This document shows positions 56,461 to 64,000 of a DNA stretch of 64,000 nt, piece after piece. The notes beneath the pieces were generated by a model, which worked only from the letters and a program-made list of their open reading frames with translations, was not told the DNA's origin and searched no databases. Location: positions 62,001-126,000 of the forward strand of contig JADDOH010002064.1 in assembly GCA_016648135.1 (NCBI GenBank). The letters are read 5' to 3'. The DNA is from Agrypnia vestita. Its lineage: Eukaryota; Arthropoda; Insecta; Trichoptera; Phryganeidae. The translations under genes were made by a program, and so were the position numbers. Each line of letters begins with the position of its first letter. The stretch's first letter is position 1.

Positions 56461-57189
56461 ATTTCTTTGTAATATCCATTGTCTTGATTAATGATGTCCA
56501 TGTGACAAAATCCAGTACTGTGAATTTTTTTAAAATTAAATAAAAAAATGTAATTTATTAATGTTATGGACAGCCTATCAATGTTTTAATATTACAATTA
56601 CTTCAAAAATGTAGAACCTAAACTGATCTAATTTTTATTTTTATTTCGCGACTTTATCGGCGCGACTTTGTCGGGTCACCATACGTTATTCATCCAGATT
56701 TTTAAAAACACCGACATGCTCATCTCTTGAGAATCATTTTCAAAACGTGAAGAAAATCCTGGTAAAAGACGACAAACTACATAAAGTTTAACGTCCATTA
56801 AGTAAGCAAGTAAAATTCTAGAAATTTTAATGTAAGAGTCTAGACATTGTACTGTCCGATGTTAAACATTTATTTGAGAGTTACGCCGCAATATTTTACT
56901 CATATGGCAGCGTGTGGAGCCAAGTGAAAAACTACCGCTGGAAGTAACAAATAACCTTCTTCCAGTCACACATCTCTAGGGGTAGATATTTTTCCGTTTT
57001 TTTCGCTGAGGGTAGAATCGCCGACCGCAGACAACGCTACAATGTTCAAGCTGGGAAAAATAAGGGTAGCGGAGTTGGGCGCCGCGCCGGCGTCGAATCA
57101 AGTTTGTATCAGGGCATCTTAAAATTAGCTGATGTTTTTAAAATAATTTTGGCTGAAATTTAATAGAATGTAGATAAAAAATATATTTT
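56461..57189. other. AT-rich sequence with a GC-rich patch
   Basis: 57,000-57,110 is GC-rich, with GGGCGCCGCGCCGGCG. I found no gene in it. Confidence 0.35.
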
Positions 57190-57420
57190 TTTTTTGCATT
57201 ACGGCCGTGCCGCCTCGCGATGGTTTAAGCGACCGCTGCGGGGCAGCACGGTCTTGCCTGGTAGCATAAAAAATATCAACCTAGAGATCAATGAGTAGGA
57301 CCGATATGGGTTCTTGTGCTCATAGAACGGTCCTGGGTAAGCAAGCAGTGGGTACCATTCACAAAATGTATAAATCTTGGTTAAACTTTTACGATTGGTT
57401 ATATCCAAGGAAAGCGTATC
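57190..57420 (-). repeat. Repeat shared with 46,676-46,870, copy 2
   Basis: The minus strand carries CCAGGACCGTTCTATGAGCA and CCCATATCGGTCCTACTCAT. The 69-residue frame is not a gene. Confidence 0.6.
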
Positions 57421-57530
57421 TTTTCATATTTAAATCCAATGCTTAACACAACACTCTCACTCTGCTTTCGACACGGTATTGCAAGTCAATACATAACCAC
57501 AAAACCAACATTCACAACAATACATCAACC

Positions 57531-57600
57531 CTGATGATGGACCCTGCAATGGGATCTGAAACGTCGTAAAAACACGGCATAGTACACCAGAAGACACAAA
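57531..57600 (+). ncRNA. Hammerhead-like motif with Penelope-type terminal sequence
   Basis: CTGATGA at 57,531 is followed by one T. GGA pairs with TCT and CCC with GGG across a bulge, and GAAAC then runs into ACGT plus C. Next comes the terminal text GTAAAAACACGGCATA, shared with 63,600-63,620. Stem I pairing is weak here. Confidence 0.45.
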
Positions 57601-57626
57601 CCAGAAGATTATCACATGTTCACTAC

Positions 57627-57947
57627 TTAATTCAGCAATAGTTGTAATTCCTCTATGTAACTTTCCAGAAGTACTTTAGCATCTGCATAACGCAGGTTGT
57701 TCAGAATATTTTCATTTATAAAAAGTCCTTCAGTAGCTTTTTGAAGAGCTTCATTGAATATTTCTACTAAATATAATTTGAACAGCAAGGGTGAAAGAAT
57801 ACACCCCTGTCGGGCGCCTCTCTTTATTTCTACTTCCCCTGTTAAACATTGTTCTACTCCTCCTGCTGCTTTTTGGTTCCAATAAAGATCACCTGTTATT
57901 CTTATATCTTTATCATCTATACTAGAGGTTTTGAGGATTTTAATCAT
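57627..57947 (-). pseudogene. RTE-type reverse transcriptase, palm segment
   Basis: The 106-residue frame contains KTSSIDDKDIRITGDLYWNQ, then KRGARQGCILSPLLFKLYLV, IFNEALQKA and NLRYADAKVLL. In the family the last motif is YADD; the second catalytic aspartate is replaced here by alanine, so the enzyme would be inactive. Upstream domains are missing. Its continuation lies on the opposite strand at 57,990. Confidence 0.85.
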
Positions 57948-57989
57948 TTTATAATCTCATGACTGCGGTGCATGATGGCTAGAATGTCA

Positions 57990-58620
57990 GATGTATGCAT
58001 GGACGGTGCGCTTCTGATAAATGTAGGCAAGTCGAAAGATATGGTATTTGAGAGAGACGAAAGAGTGACCACATGTGATATAATGGTAAACAGTAAATGC
58101 TTAGAATAAGTGAACCAGTTTTCTGTTTTTGGAGATATCGAAAGGAGAGTGACTGCAATTATTGCCAATAAAAATCTGTCAAAGGAAGCAAGACTAGCAG
58201 TACATAATGGAGTTCTGGTGCCACTCTAATGTATGGAAGTGAAGCCTGGAATTACAAAAAAAGAACGAAAGTAGGCTGAATGCGGTCGCTTGGACGAATG
58301 CGTGAAAAAAATCTTTGTACGATATAGTAGAGAATGAATAAAATAGAAGTGAATGTAATGCTGGCTGTAGCGTAATAGATAGAATAAATAAAGGATCGCT
58401 GAGATGGTTTGGCCATGTAGAACGGATGAGTGAAGAAAGGACGGTAAAGAATATTTAAGAGGCGAGTGTTGAAAGAATCAGAAATAGTGGGCGTCTGCGG
58501 AAGACCTGGCATTACCAGATAAATCAAATATTGGAGGATGGCCCTGTTAAAAGCTTTAACAACTGAAGGGCGCACATGAAGATGTGCCAGGATAGAAGAG
58601 CGTGGCGTTCTATCCTGGTT
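57990..58620 (+). pseudogene. RTE-type LINE, C-terminal part
   Basis: Plus-strand reading gives LLINVGKSKDMVFERDERV, then after a stop FGDIERRVTAIIANKNLSKE then ARLAVHNGVLVPL. Further on is the RWFGHVERMSEERTVK segment at about 58,400-58,445, then RKTWH-type basic residues and the tail. Many stops and frame changes. It follows the segment at 57,627-57,947 in protein order. Confidence 0.8.
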
Positions 58621-58640
58621 GGTGATGGTTAGTTAGAATG

Positions 58641-59103
58641 TGTTAATATGTTAAAATGTTGTCGTATTGAAAAATAAATTGAGTCTGAGTCAAGAATGTT
58701 TGCCGTTACTAGATGAAATTTTCTCATTGCAATTATTAATTCTAGGTAGTGGAGGGAAATGGCCTTAATGAACATTGGTGGAAATTATTATTTTCTCGAA
58801 TTTTTTTCGATCAAAAAAATATTTCCTTAAATCCTCCCCAGCCTTTGGACCCAGATTCGCACGGGATTTAATGTAAGCCCACCTCCCCCCACTCTATTTG
58901 CCGCCCGACTGCACCGCCAGGAATCTAACTTGCTCTGATCTTCGGATTCCCAACTTCTTTATCTCAAAAGTTACTGCAACCATACGCAAGGAAAACACTT
59001 TTTTAGTAAGATATTTCAAAAGTCATTAATTTCTTCTACAGACTTTATAATTTATTAAATACATTAAATTTTATATATGCGTGATAAATATTAGTTAATG
59101 ATT
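58641..59103. other. AT-rich sequence with a GC-richer patch
   Basis: 58,835-58,935 is C-rich. No gene was recognised. Confidence 0.4.
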
Positions 59104-59336
59104 AATTATGGGGTTTAAAAGCAAAGGCAGCAATATACAATAAATTAATAAAATATATAGGACTACTCATTTAAAATGTACTGAATTCGAGATTTTATGT
59201 ATCTATCCTTCCATAATCATGTTTCCTATAAATGTATAAGCTATTTTTCCTATAAAATCTCAAATTTAGTATATTATAGATTAGTCAAGCATAAATCTTT
59301 TAGATATTGCTGTCTTTGCTTTTATACCCCACAATT
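59104..59336. mobile_element. Palindromic MITE
   Basis: The termini are inverted repeats of about 33 bp: AATTATGGGGTTTAAAAGCA on the left and AATTGTGGGGTATAAAAGCA on the right strand, each continuing AAG then CAGCAATAT with small differences. Inner text (GGAAACATGATT on the minus strand) recurs near 60,040. Related termini lie at 53,312-53,345 and 60,150-60,180. It is non-coding. Confidence 0.8.
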
Positions 59337-59439
59337 GTATTCTTAACTAAATAAAAAATCATTAATTAAATACAAATCTAACATCTTGTCATGTCTTACA
59401 GAAATTACCATGTTTTTATTTTTATACCAGCCGCACGCC

Positions 59440-59820
59440 TACATTTTTAATAACTTTAAGTAATATTTTATCGATTTGTGTAATAATCTTAACATATAGA
59501 TATATGCTGTTGGGATTTTTTATAGAACTTTTTGAGATCTATAACTTCTCTGTAGAAAGTATTTAAATATTTCTAACTGTTAAGGCAGCGTTCCTAAAAA
59601 ACGCATTGCTTGACCATTTATTTATTTTATTATATTTAAACGGAATAATATATAGCCCGTGTCCACCCTGAATATTTATTCTAAATATTAGTGAAAATGT
59701 TTTTGAAATAGAATGAGAAGTTTACCTCCTAAATTATCCTCCTCCTAGATTCGGAGATTACCTCCTACATTCAATCTTACAAACTTTACCTCTTTATATA
59801 TAAGCATAGATAGAAGAGAA
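59440..59820 (-). repeat. Repeat family D, copy 2
   Basis: Reverse-strand match to 29,088-29,470: GATGTAGGAGGTAATCTCCG, GGGCTATATATTATTCCGTT, AATGGTCAAGCAATGCGTTT and AACGCTGCCTTAACAGTTAG. Confidence 0.8.
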
Positions 59821-59989
59821 AAATTATTAAAAAATACTGTAACGAACTGTGAAATATGATTGCTTTGATGTAATATATTCTTAATATTGTATTATTATAT
59901 TTTTAAAGGACTATTACGTGTGGAGCATCAATATCCAAAAAAAAATCGAATGCAGTAATCGATTATTATTAATTTAGAATTAAATAAAG

Positions 59990-60182
59990 TAAATGTTCTG
60001 ATTTCATAATTTTATAGGATATATAACTTATGAATTTATAGGAAACATAATTTTGGAAGGAAAAAATACATTAAATCTTTAATTCAGTAGGTATATTCAA
60101 ATAAGTGATCTTCGGTGACTGAATTCAAAACATTTTTTTGATTTTTTGGATATTGCTGTCTTTGCTTTTATAACCCACAAGT
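59990..60182 (+). mobile_element. Partial copy of the palindromic MITE
   Basis: The right terminus (ATATTGCTGTCTTTGCTTTT then ATAACCCACAA) and internal TAGGAAACATAATTTTGGAA match 59,104-59,336. The left terminus was not found. Confidence 0.6.
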
Positions 60183-60939
60183 AATATATTCTTAACATGT
60201 AACGTATGCTGTACTATATTCTGCACAGTTTAAAACAGTTTTACATGATGCCTATAAAATATTTGTGTAAATAGATTATTATTAGTAAACAATAAAAAAG
60301 TAAACACAAAACAAAACACAACAAATATTAGTTATGTATATTTATGTCGATGTATTATTAATTCTTTCAAGAACGGGCGAATTGTTTATTAATATTGTCC
60401 TGCCAACTCCTTTTGTGTCTAGCAATTCTTGGCCTTCCTACAGGTTTATTATAGATTGGTTATTTTAGGGGTGTGCATCTATCAAACGCTCTTTACGGCC
60501 TATAATCTTCGAAGCCTATTAAATAAGGTCGTAAAATTCCTTTGGCTTATGCCACACTCTGTCTTCTTAGGCAGCTTCAAAGGGCTTTTTAAGAATCTTC
60601 TTTCAAACACATCATGTGTTGTTTCATCCTTGTGTAATAGTCAAGCTAAGGGTTGATCTTATCGGAGTTTTAAATAGCGCTAAATTTATTGTTCCGAATA
60701 TCATACTCGAATTCGTCTGCTTTTGCCATCTTAATTGTAAGTCAGTAAATATATTTATGCAAGGCAGCGAAAATTGGGTGCATTTTGATATATGAATGTT
60801 ATGTTTGACAAGAAATTTTAATAAGGTAAAAGCCGTTATTTTCATCTTACAATGTCATCATGTCATATGAAGCTTTGAAACATTAAAATAATTGTCAAAA
60901 AATTAGACACGACCTATTGTTTGTTATATTTTCAATCAA
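60183..60939. other. AT-rich sequence, no gene seen
   Basis: Two frames at 60,429-60,656 and 60,624-60,845 lack family features. Confidence 0.4.
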
Positions 60940-61105
60940 CATAATAATTTGGTTGTCTCTCCGCTTTCCGTTCGTCCATTCGTCTGTCTGTCTATCTGTC
61001 CCCATAACTTCGTGTAACGTCCGTAATTTTATTCGAATTCAGGACTCAAAAAACGAAATTAGACCTTAGATGGGGCTTCAACACCGAGCCAGCAAACCTA
61101 AACCG
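60940..61105 (-). repeat. tRNA-derived SINE, copy
   Basis: Minus strand: degraded head with GGTTTGCTGGCTCGGTG, then a body ending in the GACAGACAGACGAATGGACG block and AACCAAATTATTATG. Matches 36,280-36,440. Confidence 0.7.
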
Positions 61106-61448
61106 GTCACTGTACATGCTATAAATATATAGCATATATATATTGAAGCGTGGTTGTAAAAATATACATACACATAAAAAAATCTACATAAATATTTATC
61201 AGACAGAAAATTATGATAACAATTAAATGGTTTTAATTATGACAAAAATATAACGAGATAGGTATTCCATGCTTCTTTTATTCAAAATTTGTAATTACAT
61301 TTATATTTACAATCATTATTCAATTTAGGTACCGCATATTCCTGATATGAAATAATTCAATTATCTGGCAAAGTGGCAGTAAAGTTAGCAAATAGTAAAC
61401 GACATAAAAATATAATACTCTTGTAATTAAATTTAAAATTGGTTTATT

Positions 61449-61998
61449 TTTACTCCCTTTATATTAACTCGTGGCGTCTGCTTGCTTGCTTGCCAGCTTG
61501 CCGGGTGAAAAAACTTTGGATCAATTTTTAACCCTTTTCCCGTGATCTAATCGAGCTGAAACTTAGCAAGTAGACTCGTGGCAACGATCAAGAAGATCTA
61601 TCAAATTTTCGTTAAAAAAATAATAATTATAGTATAATTTCGGATTTTTAGAAATTTTATTGGTTTTTTCAAATTGGAATCATTAGAAAAGTTTGATTAG
61701 CAACGGCGGCCCGATAACGTCGCGGAATATTTTCTAAATTTGAATTACTCCATCGGTATACATAATAGGTACTTCACTACGAATGTCGAAAATAAATTGA
61801 CTGACAAATGTTTTTAGAATTTAATCTTCAAAGTATGAAGTGTCTTATCAAAGCTCAAAACATCTGACATTTTAGAAATATATTAAATTACTGTAAGTTT
61901 AGTGTTATGTTATATGTTTTAATTCGTCTTTAATTGTTGTTATATTTTACAAAGAAAAGGAGTTTAATAAAAACTTGGTTTTTATGGGTTACTTTTTT
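61449..61998 (+). repeat. Repeat family A, full copy
   Basis: All family landmarks in order. Close to the copies at 48,846 and 50,470. Confidence 0.9.
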
Positions 61999-62629
61999 TT
62001 ATTTGTGAAATTGTAATTATTATTACATATTTAGGAAGACACTTCATCGCTAGTATAAAGTTCTGAGATTAAGTGTCGGTATCTGTTATATAATTTCCAA
62101 AGAGAGATTTGTTCAGAGACATATATTTTTTTGAAAATATTCGAATTTATCAAACGTTCAAATCCTCTACACCGCATTGGCAAGCGGCGCAGAATCCGAC
62201 TAGAGATGGCCGCTCAGCCTCCGAACAAAAGTTGTCTGGCCCAAGATGAGGAACTGCAATGAAATAAAACGTCTCGCCTGTGTATCGACATTTTTGAAAC
62301 GGCTATATCCAAGTGTACAACACACAAACTGCTGAGCGAGGGTGGGGGTAAAGCCCAAATGATATGTTTCATCTGGCTCGACTTGCAAATATTTGAAAAT
62401 CCCATCGAATCGGCTATAGATGAAATGGGATAGCAGGGTGGTCGCGAAAACGCGGCACCTTTTCAAAATTATTTATTTATATGCTGGAAGGATCAAGTTT
62501 GACGCGACGATGATCAGAAAGGTGTAGGTGGTGTGAAAGATATATCTATACGAGAAGGCCGAAGATGTAGAAAATTGGCCAGCAGTGGAGAAAACAAGCC
62601 GATACCAACTTTTAAGAATTAACACCTCA
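61999..62629. other. Sequence with a GC-richer block
   Basis: 62,165-62,460 is GC-richer and holds overlapping minus-strand frames without recognised domains. It could be a retroelement fragment. Confidence 0.35.
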
Positions 62630-63240
62630 TACTTCTTCTTCTTCTCGTGCCCTGTCCGTTTAACGGACGATGGCTATCATGTTGGCTATGCGGACTTTAT
62701 TTACTGCGGCCTAGAACAGCTCCACAGTAGACTGGCCAAACCGCTGTCTCAAGTTTTTAAGCAATGAAGTCCTCCTTCTTCCAGGGCCCCGACTTCCGGC
62801 AATCTTTTCCTGCATTATGAGATGCAAGATCTCGTATTTCTCTGGATGTCTCATCTCACATGTCCTTGATATTGAAGTTTTCGGATTTCGTTGTTTTAAT
62901 AACTTATTTTTCTTTATTCATCCGAGCTTGGACAGAGTTACGAGTTTCATTCGTAACTCTGTCCAACCAGCTTATTTTGAGAATTCTTCTGTAGATCCAC
63001 ATCTTATCAGTTCTTCGGTAAGCGTCCATGCTTCCATTCCATAGAAATTCTATTCCACTGAAAACACTTAGCATCTGACCATTCGAATTCGTAATCCTAG
63101 GTTGAGATCATGACTGCAGAACATCTTTTTCATGCGGATAAAGGTTGCACGAGCTTGCTCTATGCGGCATTTGATTTGATTGACACCTCAAACGCTTCAC
63201 AAAAATATGACAAACGTAATATATTGACTTCTTCAAGAAG
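62630..63240 (-). pseudogene. RTE-type LINE C-terminal region with microsatellite tail
   Basis: The minus strand reads, from about 63,200 down, HDLNLGLRIRMV, then YGMEAWTLTEELI, CEMRHPEKYEIL, GSRGPGRRRTSLLKNLRQRF and GQSTVELF, then AAVNKVRIANMIA, ending in (GAA)n at 62,631-62,644. The order matches the end of insect RTE-like proteins, and the same parts occur at 42,365-42,545 and 43,735-44,100. A 20-base inverted duplication around CAGAGTTACGA at 62,934-62,966 disrupts the middle, with other stops. Confidence 0.8.
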
Positions 63241-63483
63241 AGCAAAATAAGTTTGTGGTGATATTGTTAATTATAGTAATATATTGAATTGAGTGGCACC
63301 ATAAAACAAGGAAACGCATTGTAACATGATCTGCAAAGGTTATTCCTATCATGTGAAAGTGCGCAGTTATCGCTTACGACATTTTCGTTGATTTTTAAAA
63401 ATAAATAACTTTTCATATAAGTTTCTCGCCAATATGTTATACAAGATATTTTTAAGAATATTTTAAGGTTTAACTCAGAATCT

Positions 63484-63640
63484 TCTGTATCTTCTGGGGT
63501 ATTATGCCGTGTTTTTACGACCATTCTCGCCGACGCTTCGGATCCATTGCAGGGTCCAACATCATCACTGAAATGGGATCCGAAACGTCGGCCAGAAATG
63601 TCGTAAAAACACGGCATAACACCCCAGAAGACACAAAATA
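63484..63640. mobile_element. Fold-back element of the Penelope-type terminal family
   Basis: The arms 63,491-63,540 and 63,583-63,636 are inverted copies, both with the GGCATAA, ACACGG and CCAGAAG landmarks. The centre reads, on the minus strand, GTGATGATG followed by GGACCC and ATGGATCCGAAGC, a damaged version of the hammerhead-like motif at 57,531. On the plus strand the GGGATCCGAAACGTCGG half is intact. Confidence 0.65.
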
Positions 63641-64000
63641 TAAGATATTTTTAGTTTGTACACATTATAATACGACATTTCATTTACTCGAATTTTGTAT
63701 TTAAAATGATATTGTGTTTTATACTGGGCTTTTCTAAATATTTTGTGAAATTAGAGTATAGACATGTGCATCACCTTTTTGACACGATTATTCTAGTTAG
63801 GGGAGTATTTTAATAACATAAGTGCTTACTTACGTAGGTCTCATTTAAAAAAAAAGTATTAATGCGACTTGTAAATATTTTATTAAGGTTGTAGGGCATA
63901 CTTGACGTGTTATATAATAATTTGTTTGAAATTCGAAAACATAATTAATTATAAGTGCCTGTCAACAATTTGTCAGTCAATAATATATTTCAAAATATTG
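63641..64000. other. AT-rich sequence, no gene seen
   Basis: No supported feature up to the window edge. Confidence 0.4.

Larger units (their letters stand above)
57610..58640 (+). mobile_element. RTE-type LINE with inverted 5' part (twin-priming structure)
   Basis: The left segment, 57,610-57,957, encodes reverse transcriptase on the minus strand. The right segment, from about 57,958, continues the same protein on the plus strand from the point where the left segment ends. An insertion with its 5' portion inverted and the inversion point internal is the hallmark of twin priming during LINE integration. The right end carries the family tail GGCGTTCTATCCTGG. Confidence 0.75.

Overview
This is an AT-rich, gene-poor piece of an animal nuclear genome, almost certainly an insect with a large, transposon-loaded genome. 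A beetle is possible, but the order cannot be fixed from this window. The evidence is the GT-AG gene structure, an insect-type pyrokinin/CAPA/PBAN-like receptor exon, a mariner element, jockey-, CR1- and RTE-type LINE remains, Penelope-like ends, tRNA-derived SINEs and many MITEs. No bacterial features are present.

Only one host coding segment is convincing: the first coding exon (32,486-32,840, + strand) of a class A neuropeptide G-protein-coupled receptor. It ends at a clean splice donor just after transmembrane helix 2. No later exon was recognised, so the remaining 31 kb is probably mostly first intron.

Layout. 1-4 kb: a MITE-like repeat, a LINE tail and a jockey-like reverse transcriptase remnant. 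4-16 kb: fold-back elements, a 749-bp hAT-type element, other MITEs and microsatellites. 16-22.5 kb: a hammerhead-like RNA motif, two abutting MITEs (one piggyBac-type), a full-length mariner with one visible frameshift, and a LINE nested inside an older repeat. 22.5-32 kb: SINEs, an LTR-like sequence, another LINE and a Penelope-like GIY-YIG fragment. 32-45 kb: the receptor exon, then SINEs and LINE tails. 45-48.2 kb: two hAT-type elements, one with a transposase tail. 48.8-51 kb: a cluster of three copies of one repeat. 51.7-52 kb: an array resembling heat-shock elements. 53-64 kb: more MITEs, SINEs and LINE pieces, including an internally inverted LINE and Penelope-like fold-backs.

The most interesting signal is a set of about eight dispersed sites with one RNA architecture: CTGANGA, one unpaired base, a stem whose sequence differs between loci, then GAAAC running into a short palindrome. 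In the better copies the flanks also pair. This matches a minimal, possibly dimer-acting hammerhead ribozyme, a motif reported in Penelope-like retroelements, and one copy lies beside a recognisable Penelope-like fragment. Other notable points are exact or near-exact target-site duplications around several elements, a LINE with the inverted 5' part expected from twin priming, and the heat-shock-element-like array. All element families were recognised by eye, without database comparison.
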